A stretch of DNA of 51,476 bases from contig JACKBY010000025.1 of assembly GCA_020634335.1 (NCBI GenBank), positions 1 to 51,476 of the forward strand, in the 5' to 3' direction. This document shows positions 31,502-40,266 of the stretch, piece by piece. Positions within the stretch are counted from its first letter, which is position 1. The number at the start of each line of letters is the position of its first letter. The position numbers were made by a program, and so were the translations under genes. The DNA is from Promineifilum sp. Lineage in GTDB: Bacteria > Chloroflexota > Anaerolineae > Promineifilales > Promineifilaceae. The notes under the pieces were generated by a model, which did no database searches, had not been told where the DNA came from, and saw only the letters and a program-made list of their open reading frames with translations.

Positions 31502-32440
31502 ATGATCGCTGATATAGCCGAACGATTGCGCGAAAATATTCAAAAGGTGATTGTCGGTAAACCCGACATCATCGACCTGGCTCTGATCGCCGTCTTGTGT
31601 GAGGGCCACCTGCTCCTTGAAGACGTGCCCGGAACGGGCAAGACAACGCTGGCCAAAACGATCGCGGCCTCATTGGGTTGTTCATTCCGAAGAGTCCAGT
31701 TTACACCCGACCTACTTCCATCCGACCTCACAGGCATCTACTATTTCAACCAGAAAGAACAGGAGTTTGAATATCGGCCCGGGCCGCTCATGGCCCAGAT
31801 TCTTCTGGCGGACGAGATTAACCGGGCCACGCCGCGCACCCAATCGGCTCTGCTGGAAGCCATGCAAGAACGCCAGGTAACCGTCGACATTGCCACCCAC
31901 AACCTGCCGCGGCCGTTTCTGGTAATGGCTACCCAAAACCCCATCGAACTTGAAGGCACGTTCCCATTGCCGGAAGCTCAGCTGGACCGTTTCCTCATGA
32001 AAGTCACGCTGGGCTATCCGGATGAAGCCAGCGAGAACGCGATGCTGTTACGATTCGAAAGGACTGACCCTTTGGATACGTTGGAAAGCGTCGTCGGCCC
32101 CCAGGACATCCTGCAGATGCAGGAGAGTATCCGCACTGTTCGAGTGGAAGAGTCCGTTCGACAGTATATCGTCAACGTCTGCCGCACGACGCGACTGCAT
32201 GACGATATTATGCTGGGCGCCAGCCCGCGCGCTACCTTAGCCCTATACCGAACGTGTCAGGCACGCGCCGCCCTCAACGGTCGCGACTTCATTATTCCCG
32301 ATGACGTCAAGCAGATGGCGCCCCACGTGCTGACTCACCGCCTGGTCGTGAACCCACAAACGCGCTTGCGCGGCCGAGTGCCCGAGGATGTAGTCAAGGA
32401 AGTAGTCGATACGGTGGCAGTTCCGGTCGACGTCGCCTGA
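31502..32440 (+). CDS. MoxR-family AAA+ ATPase
   Basis: A 312-residue ATPase: GHLLLEDVPGTGKTTLAK (Walker A), ILLADEINRATPRTQSALLEAM (Walker B), FLVMATQNPIELEGTFPLPEAQLDRFL (sensor 1 and arginine finger region) and a C-terminal helical lid with DDIMLGASPRATLALYR. MoxR proteins work as chaperone-like motors on VWA or DUF58 proteins. The DUF58 and DUF4129 genes follow at once (10 bp and a 4-bp overlap), the standard conserved trio. Confidence 0.95.
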   Translation: MIADIAERLRENIQKVIVGKPDIIDLALIAVLCEGHLLLEDVPGTGKTTLAKTIAASLGCSFRRVQFTPDLLPSDLTGIYYFNQKEQEFEYRPGPLMAQILLADEINRATPRTQSALLEAMQERQVTVDIATHNLPRPFLVMATQNPIELEGTFPLPEAQLDRFLMKVTLGYPDEASENAMLLRFERTDPLDTLESVVGPQDILQMQESIRTVRVEESVRQYIVNVCRTTRLHDDIMLGASPRATLALYRTCQARAALNGRDFIIPDDVKQMAPHVLTHRLVVNPQTRLRGRVPEDVVKEVVDTVAVPVDVA

Positions 32441-32450
32441 GCCTAATACG

Positions 32451-33929
32451 ATGGCCGAAAGTTTCCACGACCTCGAACTAGTTGCCCACGATACCCAACG
32501 CGAGACGGCTCGTCGCGCTCGCCAAAATCTAATGCTGGCGGCCATGAGCGGCAAGGGCGTGGACATGGCCGACGTCGCCAGAGTCCGGGGCCTGGTAATG
32601 CGAGAGCGCGAGAACAGCATCTTCAGCGACGCCTGGATACCTCTGGCCTTTCTGTTCGTCATCATCGGCCTGGTGGCCGGCCGCAACCCCGGTCTCATCG
32701 CGCTGGGCATCACACTGCTCATCATCGTCGGCATTAGCACCATATGGAAAAACCTGTCGCTATTCGGCGTGAGCTACGAGCGTCACTTTGACCGCACCCG
32801 CGTTTTCCCCGGCGAGGCCATACACATGAACGTCGTCGTTCAGAACGACAAGCGCCTGCCGTTAACGTGGCTGCGTTTCCGCGATCAGCTACCTGTGCCA
32901 CCGGATATCGCCAATTCGCCTCTGAGTATGTCCGGCGAGTTGACCGGCAATTTCGTTCTGCAGAGCGTTTTCTCGATGCAAAGTCAGGAGCGCGTCGGCC
33001 GCGAAGCCGTCCTTCGCTTCCCCGTTCGCGGTTACTATCACATTGGGCCGGTTTCCTATGAATCCGGCGACATCTTCACCCTTTTCACGCGCGAGCGCGA
33101 ACACAAGTATATCGATACGCTCATCGTCTATCCCCAGATTTGGCCCCTAGAGGAACTGGGCCTGCCGGCCAAGGAACCTTTTGGGGAAGTGAAGGTTCGG
33201 CACAGCCTCTTCACCGATCCCATACGCACCAGGGGCATTCGCGACTACATGCCGCAGGATCGTTTCCGCGACGTCCACTGGAAGGCGACGGCTCGACGGG
33301 GCCATTTGCAGACGAAGGTATATGACCCATCGACGGGCATGACGCTGGCCGTGTTCCTCAACGTCGCCACGTTTGCCCGGCACTGGATGGGATTCGACCC
33401 CGATTTGTTGGAGCGCACCATCAGCGTGGCCGCGTCCATCTGCAACTACGGCATTCAACAAGGGTGGGGGGTTGGGTTGTTTGCCAATGGCGCAGTTCCC
33501 AACTCTGATCAGCCTATTCGGGTTCAACCCGGCCGTTCGCCCACCCAACTTGGCAATGTGCTCGAAGCCCTGGCGGCCGTCACCGAGTTCGCCACCGGGG
33601 CCATCGACATGATGCTGATGCGCGAAAGCACCCATCTTTCCTGGGTTTCGACCATCGTGCTGGTGACGGCCGTGGTCAGCGAAGAAATCCTCATCGCACT
33701 CGTCCGGCTGCAGGAAGCCGGCCGGCGGGTGGTTCTGCTGGCATTAGGTGATGAACCCCCGCCTCAGCTTCACGTGGGCGGCCGGTACAACTCCATCCTG
33801 ATTTATCACATTCCGTCCAACGTGCCCGCCTTCCGAGCCGGCCATCGCAGTGCTACAGCCACAGAAGCGGCTCTGAGCAGCATTCCCACCCCGGAACCGG
33901 TTCAGCTAGAAGTGGAGACGGTGGAGTGA
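32451..33929 (+). CDS. DUF58-domain protein
   Basis: A 492-residue protein with two membrane helices at about 61-95 (WIPLAFLFVIIGLVAG..., IALGITLLIIVGIST), then a beta-rich region (RTRVFPGEAIHMNVVVQNDKRLPLTWLRFRDQLP) and the DUF58 core: DPIRTRGIRDYMPQDRFRDVHWKATARRGHLQTKVYDP (about 254-291). DUF58 proteins are VWA-like partners of MoxR ATPases. The N-terminal 60 residues are a polar extension. It ends in a GTGA overlap with the next gene, giving translational coupling. Function of the trio is not settled; envelope assembly or protease activation is proposed for relatives. Confidence 0.92.
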   Translation: MAESFHDLELVAHDTQRETARRARQNLMLAAMSGKGVDMADVARVRGLVMRERENSIFSDAWIPLAFLFVIIGLVAGRNPGLIALGITLLIIVGISTIWKNLSLFGVSYERHFDRTRVFPGEAIHMNVVVQNDKRLPLTWLRFRDQLPVPPDIANSPLSMSGELTGNFVLQSVFSMQSQERVGREAVLRFPVRGYYHIGPVSYESGDIFTLFTREREHKYIDTLIVYPQIWPLEELGLPAKEPFGEVKVRHSLFTDPIRTRGIRDYMPQDRFRDVHWKATARRGHLQTKVYDPSTGMTLAVFLNVATFARHWMGFDPDLLERTISVAASICNYGIQQGWGVGLFANGAVPNSDQPIRVQPGRSPTQLGNVLEALAAVTEFATGAIDMMLMRESTHLSWVSTIVLVTAVVSEEILIALVRLQEAGRRVVLLALGDEPPPQLHVGGRYNSILIYHIPSNVPAFRAGHRSATATEAALSSIPTPEPVQLEVETVE

Positions 33930-35470
33930 GCGCCGACGTTTCCAGCAAATCCGGCAACCTGCAAGCCCGCAAGGCCCTTACCGCGCCGACCCCCACGGCA
34001 TGGGGCTACATTCGCCACGAATTGCTCTATCTGGGCTTTGCCTTGATGGAAGTCGCCTTATTCACTCCTGTGGTTTTGGTTATTCTCGGCTGGGCGCGCT
34101 ACTGGCCGCCGCTTCAGGTGGCGCTCTGGCTTTTGCTGGTGATGTTGCTGCCGTTAAACCTGATTAGACTGATGGGCTTGATACAGTGGGATCTAAAACG
34201 GCAACGTCGCCTGTTGCTGCTGGGGTTGGTCCTGACGATTTTTCAGAGTTGGCGATTGCTGCTCTACAACGACGGATCGCTGTTTGATTTTAGCTGGATG
34301 CGTCAATTCCTGAACAGCTTGGGCGAGGGCGGCAACCTCCTTTGGACGCGAGACCTCTCGGTATTTCTAGTGACCGCCTTCATCTGGTGGCGGGGCATCA
34401 GACTGGCGACCCGCCATCCCGAGATCAACAATGTCGGTTTGCGGCTGCGCCTGGGCGGTCTGGTTTTTCTGCCGCTGATCGTCTGGTTTAGCGGGGCATT
34501 TTTGAACGCCAATATCGTACCGTTCATCCTGTTGTTCTTCCTGTCGGCCCTGATGGTCATCAGCCTGGTCAGGGCGGAGAATATCGAGCAGGAGCGAAGC
34601 GGCACGGCAGCCACGCTCAATGCCCACTGGTTCGCAGTCGTGGCTGCCGCGGCTTTCCTGATCGTCATCGTTGCCGCCGTACTGACAGCCCTCATTGCCG
34701 GGGAGCCGCTGTTCCTTCTCGTCGCTTGGCTGGCCCCTCTGTGGCAGGCGCTGCAATTTGGCGCGACCGTGGCCGGAGCTATCCTGTTTGAGCTGATCTA
34801 CCCGGCAGCCGAGGTCGTGGCCGGAATCATACAATGGCTAGCCGGCATCCTGGGCGGCGTGCTCGGTCAATTATCCGCCACCTTGCAGGCCTCCAATATA
34901 TTGGGCAATCTGGATTCGCCGTTGATACCCACACCAACGGAAACAGTAGAAGTCGTCGGGCCGACGCTCATCGGCCGCAGCACCACTGTCTTGATCATGG
35001 TCGCCTTGCTCGTGCTTGTCGCGCTGGCGTTGGGGCGCAGCTATCAGAAGGCTACATACGCCGCGCGCGACAGCCAGAGGAGTCGCGGCCGGATCGACGA
35101 TGAAGAAGAGTCGGGCCGGGGACGCCGATTCCTGGAGCGTATTGGGCTGTTCCGCCAGTGGCGGGCGGCGGCCTCGATCCGGCGGATTTACAAACAAATG
35201 TGCCGGGTGGCGGCCGACGCCGGCTACCCGCGCGTGGCGACGGAGACGCCATACGAGTACCTGGGCACATTGGGCAGGGTATGGGCAGGACAAGCGGCCG
35301 AGACTCGTCTGATCACCGAAGCCTTCGTGCGCGTCCGCTACGGAGAGGTACCGGAAACTGAGGAAGAGTTGGAGCAAATCCGCGCGGCGTGGCGCAGGCT
35401 GGAGGCGGCTGAGCCGTTACAGCGCGACCAACAAGTCGCCACCGGGCCTACTATCGCCAAGCGCGAGTAG
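33926..35470 (+). CDS. Polytopic membrane protein with C-terminal DUF4129 domain
   Basis: A 514-residue protein starting with GTG overlapping the DUF58 stop. About eight or nine membrane helices fill residues 30-370, followed by a cytosolic C-terminal domain with IRRIYKQMCRVAADAGYPRVATETPYEYLGTLGRVW (about 410-445) and a tail VRYGEVPETEEELEQIRAAWRRLE, the DUF4129 pattern. In many bacteria this third gene of the MoxR-DUF58 locus also carries an extracytoplasmic transglutaminase domain (TgpA); none is visible here (no Cys-His-Asp block between helices). It is therefore a short, non-transglutaminase version. Confidence 0.88.
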   Translation: MSADVSSKSGNLQARKALTAPTPTAWGYIRHELLYLGFALMEVALFTPVVLVILGWARYWPPLQVALWLLLVMLLPLNLIRLMGLIQWDLKRQRRLLLLGLVLTIFQSWRLLLYNDGSLFDFSWMRQFLNSLGEGGNLLWTRDLSVFLVTAFIWWRGIRLATRHPEINNVGLRLRLGGLVFLPLIVWFSGAFLNANIVPFILLFFLSALMVISLVRAENIEQERSGTAATLNAHWFAVVAAAAFLIVIVAAVLTALIAGEPLFLLVAWLAPLWQALQFGATVAGAILFELIYPAAEVVAGIIQWLAGILGGVLGQLSATLQASNILGNLDSPLIPTPTETVEVVGPTLIGRSTTVLIMVALLVLVALALGRSYQKATYAARDSQRSRGRIDDEEESGRGRRFLERIGLFRQWRAAASIRRIYKQMCRVAADAGYPRVATETPYEYLGTLGRVWAGQAAETRLITEAFVRVRYGEVPETEEELEQIRAAWRRLEAAEPLQRDQQVATGPTIAKRE

Positions 35471-35505
35471 CCTATACAATCACGCTTAGGCCAGAACAAT
35501 CTTTC

Positions 35506-37185
35506 CTACTGAACCTCAACTTTTTCGCTCTCTTGAGTCTCAAACATCTCCACTGTCTGATCGTCTCCACTATCCGCCGCCCGCTGCTGAAAGTCCACGG
35601 CCGCGGCCATAAAGGCGTCGAACAGGGGATGGGGCCGGTTGGGCCGGCTTTTGAACTCCGGATGGAACTGGCTGCCGACCATAAAAGGATGATTACTCAA
35701 CTCGGCGATTTCCACCAGGCGACCGTTGGGCGACAAGCCGCTAAAGACCATTCCCGCCCCCTTCAACAGATCGCGATAAGCATTATTGAATTCCCAGCGG
35801 TGGCGATGGCGCTCTGATATCGTATCCTGACCATAGGCCGCGCGCGCTATAGTGCCCGGTGTCAAATGAGCCGGGTACGCACCCAGGCGCATCGTGCCGC
35901 CCATGTCGGTCATTTCGTGCTGGTCGGGCATGAGGCTGATCACAGGATGCTCGCAGTTGCGGTCAAATTCGGTGCTGTTGGCCTCGTCGTTGCCCAGCAC
36001 CGAGCGGGCCAATTCGATACACATTACTTGCATACCCAGGCAAAGGCCCAGATAGGGAACTTTATTTTCCCTGGCCCACCGCGCTACTTTGATCTTGCCC
36101 TCGATTCCCCGCTCGCCAAACCCACCCGGAACTACCACCCCGCTCACTCCCTCCAGGCGCTCCCAATATCGCCCCTTCTCCAGATCGCCGGAGTAGATCC
36201 ATTCGATTTCTACTTGCCGGTCGTTGCTGATACCGGCATGGTAGAGCGCCTCCCGAACGCTCATGTAGGCGTCGTGTAGTTCGACGTACTTGCCAACCAG
36301 GGCAACTCGAATCGTGGGCTTGGGGCGGCGTATCTCCGCGATCATCTCCTCCCACTCGGCCAACTCCGGCTCTGTTTTCTGAACCAGGTTGAGCCGCTGC
36401 ATGACGAACTCCGCCAGTTCAGTCTCCTCTAGCAGCAACGGAATATTATAGAGAATGTCGCTTGTCACGGCCGGAATAACCGCTTCCGGAGGCACGTCGC
36501 AAAACAGGGAGATCTTGTTAATGTGCTCGGCCGGTATGGGATGATCGGCCCGGGCGATGATGACGTCGGGCTGTATGCCAATGCTGCGCAATTCGCGCAC
36601 GCTGTGTTGTGTAGGCTTGGTCTTCAGTTCCTGGCTGGCGGCGATGTAGGGCAGATAGGTTACGTGGACGAAAAGACTGTTATCACGACCGACGTCGGAG
36701 CGCATTTGGCGTAACGCTTCCATGAAAGGCGTGCTTTCGTAATCGCCCACAGTTCCCCCGACCTCCACGAGCACGATCTCGGCCTGGCTTTTGTCGGCCA
36801 CCTGGAAAATGCAGCGTTTGATCTCGTTGGTGATATGGGGAATGACCTGGATGGTTCCGCCAAGGTAATCTCCACGACGCTCGCGCGCGATGACTTCTGC
36901 ATACACACGGCCGGTGGTCACATTCGATGCCTGGTTCAAATTGATATCGATAAAACGCTCGTAATGCCCCAGGTCGAGGTCGGTCTCGGCCCCATCGTCC
37001 GTCACAAATACCTCTCCGTGCTGATACGGCGACATCGTTCCGGGATCGACATTGATGTAGGGATCGAGCTTCTGGGCCGTCACGCTGAACCCCCGCGCCT
37101 TCAACAGTCGCCCCAAGGCAGCGGCCGTCACGCCTTTGCCCACAGAGCTGACCACGCCACCCGTAAAAAATATGTATTTGGTCAT
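35506..37185 (-). CDS. pyrG: CTP synthase
   Basis: A 559-residue enzyme that makes CTP from UTP, ATP and glutamine. The synthetase domain begins TKYIFFTGGVVSSVGKGVTAAALGRLL (P-loop) with DPYINVDPGTMSPYQHGEVFVTDDGAETDLDLGHYERF; KTKPTQHSVRELRSIGIQPD and QKLDPY-type UTP contacts are present. The class I glutamine amidotransferase domain has GGFGERG, GLCLGMQ (catalytic Cys) and SQFHPEFKSRP (His/Glu). The ATG at 37185 is preceded by GGGAG at 5 bases and begins the conserved MTKYIFFTGG. An intrinsic terminator lies immediately before this ribosome binding site, so attenuation is likely. Confidence 0.98.
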   Translation of the reverse strand: MTKYIFFTGGVVSSVGKGVTAAALGRLLKARGFSVTAQKLDPYINVDPGTMSPYQHGEVFVTDDGAETDLDLGHYERFIDINLNQASNVTTGRVYAEVIARERRGDYLGGTIQVIPHITNEIKRCIFQVADKSQAEIVLVEVGGTVGDYESTPFMEALRQMRSDVGRDNSLFVHVTYLPYIAASQELKTKPTQHSVRELRSIGIQPDVIIARADHPIPAEHINKISLFCDVPPEAVIPAVTSDILYNIPLLLEETELAEFVMQRLNLVQKTEPELAEWEEMIAEIRRPKPTIRVALVGKYVELHDAYMSVREALYHAGISNDRQVEIEWIYSGDLEKGRYWERLEGVSGVVVPGGFGERGIEGKIKVARWARENKVPYLGLCLGMQVMCIELARSVLGNDEANSTEFDRNCEHPVISLMPDQHEMTDMGGTMRLGAYPAHLTPGTIARAAYGQDTISERHRHRWEFNNAYRDLLKGAGMVFSGLSPNGRLVEIAELSNHPFMVGSQFHPEFKSRPNRPHPLFDAFMAAAVDFQQRAADSGDDQTVEMFETQESEKVEVQ

Positions 37186-37194
37186 CGTTACTCC

Positions 37195-37240
37195 CAAAAA
37201 GAGAGGTGGGGCATATCATCCTGGTGACATGCCCCACCTC
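37195..37240 (-). terminator. Terminator in the pyrG leader (candidate attenuator)
   Basis: On the minus strand a perfect 12-bp stem GAGGTGGGGCAT / ATGCCCCACCTC (37240-37229, 37214-37203), 14-nt loop, then TCTTTTTGGG. No minus-strand gene lies upstream for at least 1 kb, so the transcript it stops can only be the pyrG leader. Confidence 0.8.
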
Positions 37241-37320
37241 GTTTCGTTACAACTCAGTGTATCTGCTATCGGCTTATGACGCTGATCGTGTCGGTCCATG
37301 CCGTCCTCACAACGCGCGAA

Positions 37321-37349
37321 AGAATACCATCCCTTGCTAAAAGCGACAA
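37321..37349 (-). promoter_or_regulatory. Promoter of pyrG
   Basis: Minus strand TTGTCG (37349-37344), 17-bp spacer, TATTCT (37326-37321). Start near 37314, giving a leader of about 130 nt that contains the terminator. Confidence 0.55.
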
Positions 37350-37370
37350 CCATGGACAAAAACGACTTGC

Positions 37371-37399
37371 TTGCCAGTCCACCTTTGTTCCCCCATAAT
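37371..37399 (+). promoter_or_regulatory. Promoter of the SDR gene
   Basis: TTGCCA (37371-37376), 17-bp spacer, CATAAT (37394-37399), start near 37406, about 23 nt before the ATG. It is divergent from the pyrG promoter. Confidence 0.55.
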
Positions 37400-37428
37400 G
37401 TTCTGCATTCGTGAGGAAGGAACCAAAA

Positions 37429-38190
37429 ATGCTCGATTTTACCGATAAAGTTGTCCTGATAACCGGATCATCGCGGGGCATTGGGCGGTCAATCGCCCAG
37501 CTATTTGCCGGGCAAGGCGCGCGGATCGCGGTTCATTTTCACGCTAACGAGGCAGCGGCCAAAGAGACACTAAGTTCGTTGACGGGGAAGGGCCACTTCA
37601 TCGTGCAAGGTGACATCGCCGATCCCAACGCCGTAGCCGGAATCGTCGATCATGTGGTGGCGCACACCGGACGGATCGACGTGCTGATCAACAATGCCGC
37701 AATATATGAGGATCATCCCCTGGCCGAAGTGGACTATGAAACGTGGCAACAAAGCTGGCGGGCCACTATCGACACAAACCTGTTGGGGGCGGCGAATCTG
37801 TGCTACTGTGCGGCCCAACAGATGATTACGCAAGGGGGCGGCCGAATCGTCAATGTATCGTCACGTGGCGCCTTTCGTGGCGAGCCAACCGGGCCGGCCT
37901 ATGGGGCCAGCAAGGCGGCCTTAAACGCGATGAGCCAATCGCTAGCTAAATATCTCGCGCCGTACAACATCTCGGTGGGGGTTGTCGCGCCGGGATTCGT
38001 GGAAACTGACATGGCCCGTGATGCCCTTATAGGCGAGCGGGGTCGGGAGGTTCGCGGCCAAAGCCCGTTTAATCGCGTCGCCAGGCCGGAAGAAGTGGCT
38101 TACGCAGTGCTATTTTTGGCCTCCGAAGGGGCAGAGTTTATGACCGGAGCAATCATCGACATCAACGGCGCGTCGTATTTACGAACGTGA
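37429..38190 (+). CDS. Short-chain dehydrogenase/reductase (FabG-like)
   Basis: A 253-residue classical SDR: VVLITGSSRGIGRSIAQ (nucleotide-binding TGxxxGIG), VLINNAAIYEDHPL (NNAA), catalytic Ser in IVNVSSRGAFRG, Tyr and Lys in YGASKAALNAMSQ, and GFVETDM after the substrate loop. Position after the second strand lacks the acidic residue of NAD enzymes (IAVHFHANEAAA), so NADP use is likely. It resembles 3-oxoacyl-ACP reductases but has no fatty acid genes near it, so the substrate is unknown. ATG 37429 has GAGGAAGGAA upstream; a GTG at 37411 is less likely. Confidence 0.88.
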   Translation: MLDFTDKVVLITGSSRGIGRSIAQLFAGQGARIAVHFHANEAAAKETLSSLTGKGHFIVQGDIADPNAVAGIVDHVVAHTGRIDVLINNAAIYEDHPLAEVDYETWQQSWRATIDTNLLGAANLCYCAAQQMITQGGGRIVNVSSRGAFRGEPTGPAYGASKAALNAMSQSLAKYLAPYNISVGVVAPGFVETDMARDALIGERGREVRGQSPFNRVARPEEVAYAVLFLASEGAEFMTGAIIDINGASYLRT

Positions 38191-38255
38191 CGGAATGTTC
38201 GTCTCGCCCAAAACTGTTATCGGCTTTTTGGCTACGCGAAAAATCACAGGAAACG

Positions 38256-38734
38256 TCAGGGCAGAGGACGAACTATATCGCCGATAGCGATTTTGCCCGG
38301 TTGCAACACGCAAGCGTAGGCCCGCGACCAACCCCGGTTCGTACGCCACGAGATGCGATTCAAGCCGTGGCCGGCAAATGACTCGCGAATCGCCTGGCAA
38401 GGAGTGACGTAACGTGTCACTTCAATGGCAACATCATCCCCTAGCTTCAATCGCAAGCCCGTTTCTACCAATGACCAGTCGAGGCCCACAATCGTGACGT
38501 TTTCGCCCGTGGAGCCGGGAAAGATGGAGTGTCCTTCGCATTGCAACCGCTAATCAATTCGAGGGAGTAGAGACACAACGCCCTCTCCGGCCCACCGTGA
38601 TGCACTGTGTCGTGATGGCTATCGGTGCTAAGACCCAGACAATTAACTTCCGCCACCCGCAAGGGCTGCTTGGGCACGTCGCCGTTCGACGCGTTGATCT
38701 GAAAAATGTGGGCCTGCGAGGCGGGATCATTCAT
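38256..38734 (-). pseudogene. MOSC-domain protein gene broken by a single-base frameshift
   Basis: Frame 1 (from ATG 38734) encodes LRVAEVNCLGLSTDSHHDTVHHGGPERALCLYSLELI, the start of a MOSC domain (molybdenum cofactor sulfurase C-terminal type, YiiM-like). The rest of the domain, LQCEGHSIFPGSTGENVTIVGLDW ... RYVTPCQAI (conserved PGSTGEN), continues to the stop at 38256 but in another frame. The frames join near 38550: one nucleotide is missing between the codons for ELI and RLQC. No slippery run is present, so this is a real mutation or a sequencing error and not recoding. The start overlaps the end of the desaturase gene by 8 bp. Confidence 0.82.
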
Positions 38735-40259
38735 GGGTTGTCACCTCGTGGTTGGCGAGTGTAGCGGTGTGGACATGGCGCGTCAAACGCCGCCCCGCCG
38801 CCGCCACTTCGGCCGCCACGCGCAGAGCGCCCAGCGTGACGCCGGCAGTCGACTGTCCCGGAAAGATCGAGTCGCCAACCAGCCAAAGATTGGCGAAGCC
38901 GACACGAGGGCCACGAGCGGCGAATAGCGACGACTGGGGAAAGCCACCCACCATCCCCATCGGCCGCCGGGTATAATATTCAAAGGTAACTGGCGTTCCC
39001 GGCAAACAAAGGTGAATGGCTGAACGAAGGTCCGGCACCACCCGTGCCGCGGCCTCGACAAGCCTGTCGGCGTACAGACTGCGGCGCTGGAAATAGCCGT
39101 CTTTGTTCGCAGCCTGATAGAGTTCCCACCACGTTTGGACACGAGTGTGAGTCGAAAGGGTGGCCGCGCGCCTGCCCGGTGGCGCCCGTAGGGGATCATT
39201 GGCATCGGACAGCGAGAGAAATACCGAATTCCCCTCTCCCAAGGGACGGGCTGGATCGACGATGATCTGATGGTGGTCGGCCAAGCCCTCCGGAATTGCC
39301 GCGCCCTCCAGGCCCAGATAAAGTGTAAAGGCTCCCCACGTCGGCTCAAGGTTCTCCAATTCGCTTGCGAGCGCGCCCGGAGCTTCCGCACCGAGCAAAT
39401 CGTTGAGCTTCCATGGAGTCACGTTGGCGAGGACGAAATCAGCTCGGTGTCGCGCACCCTGCACAGTGTAGACGGCCTTCGCTCGCCCGCCGCTTACTTC
39501 GATCCGCTCGACGCGCTGGCGAAAATGGACTTGTCCACCGTTGGCGCGAATCCACTCCACCAACGTTTTGGCAAGCGAGCCAATTCCGCCCAGGACATGG
39601 TTTACGCCACGTCGCGGCAAGTCAAGCGCCGCGCTTCCGTACAGTGCCCCGGCTCGTTCGGTCGTTGTTTGCGCAGAAATGAGAAGTTGGGCATCGAGAA
39701 AGGTACGGAACAGCGGATCGTTGCCTAGCGGCAAACTGTTCATTGTCCGGGCAAGATAAGGAATGGCCGGCAGAGTGCTCGGCCGCAACCCACGAGCCAG
39801 CGTCAGCCAATTAGCCGGCGACTGTGGCGGCCACGGAAAGGGTCGCGAAGCGATATCCCACGAGATTTTCGCGAGGCGTTCTTGCAGATGCCAGAAATGC
39901 TCAGTGTTGGGGAAGAGCCTCTTGCGCTCGTCTTCCCATGCCGAACGATCTACCCACTGAGTGACCACACGGCCATCGGGCAAGTGGACGATCCAGGCTG
40001 GATCAACGGCTCGTATTGGCCACTCCAGCCCCAGGATTTCGGCCACCTTGGCGTGTGGCCCGCCCGGCGCAAAGCCACCGGCCAGCGTGGCACCAGCGTC
40101 AAACATATATTTTTGATGGTAAAACGTGCCGGCGCTCCCTCCAGGGTAGATATGAGCTTCGAGGACGGTGACCTCGTGACCGGCCTTTAGCAACAAGGCG
40201 GCCGCCGTCAGGCCGCCCACTCCAGCCCCGATAACCACCGTACGTAGTGCACGCCCCAT
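38727..40259 (-). CDS. CrtI/CrtISO-like FAD-dependent oxidoreductase (phytoene desaturase family)
   Basis: A 510-residue flavoprotein: FAD motif VVIGAGVGGLTAAALLLKAGHEVTVLEA (residues 8-35), YPGGSAGTFYHQKYMFDAGATL, a middle substrate domain, NHVLGGIGSLAKTLVEWIRANGGQVHFRQRVERIEV and the C-terminal carotenoid-desaturase signature with NLWLVGDSIFPGQSTAGVTLGALRVA. The last block is typical of carotenoid isomerase/desaturase-like proteins. No crtB or crtE is in the window, so the substrate (carotenoid or other isoprenoid) is open. It lies 7 bp after an SRPBCC gene and overlaps the MOSC gene; all share an unusual promoter at 40839-40868. Confidence 0.85.
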   Translation of the reverse strand: MGRALRTVVIGAGVGGLTAAALLLKAGHEVTVLEAHIYPGGSAGTFYHQKYMFDAGATLAGGFAPGGPHAKVAEILGLEWPIRAVDPAWIVHLPDGRVVTQWVDRSAWEDERKRLFPNTEHFWHLQERLAKISWDIASRPFPWPPQSPANWLTLARGLRPSTLPAIPYLARTMNSLPLGNDPLFRTFLDAQLLISAQTTTERAGALYGSAALDLPRRGVNHVLGGIGSLAKTLVEWIRANGGQVHFRQRVERIEVSGGRAKAVYTVQGARHRADFVLANVTPWKLNDLLGAEAPGALASELENLEPTWGAFTLYLGLEGAAIPEGLADHHQIIVDPARPLGEGNSVFLSLSDANDPLRAPPGRRAATLSTHTRVQTWWELYQAANKDGYFQRRSLYADRLVEAAARVVPDLRSAIHLCLPGTPVTFEYYTRRPMGMVGGFPQSSLFAARGPRVGFANLWLVGDSIFPGQSTAGVTLGALRVAAEVAAAGRRLTRHVHTATLANHEVTTHE

Positions 40260-40266
40260 AACTAGT

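Noticed and set aside
37195..37315. B. subtilis-type CTP-dependent reiterative transcription at pyrG
   Set aside because: That needs a start at GGGC and a pyrimidine-rich 5' terminator arm; here the start region reads GCGCG and the 5' arm is G-rich.
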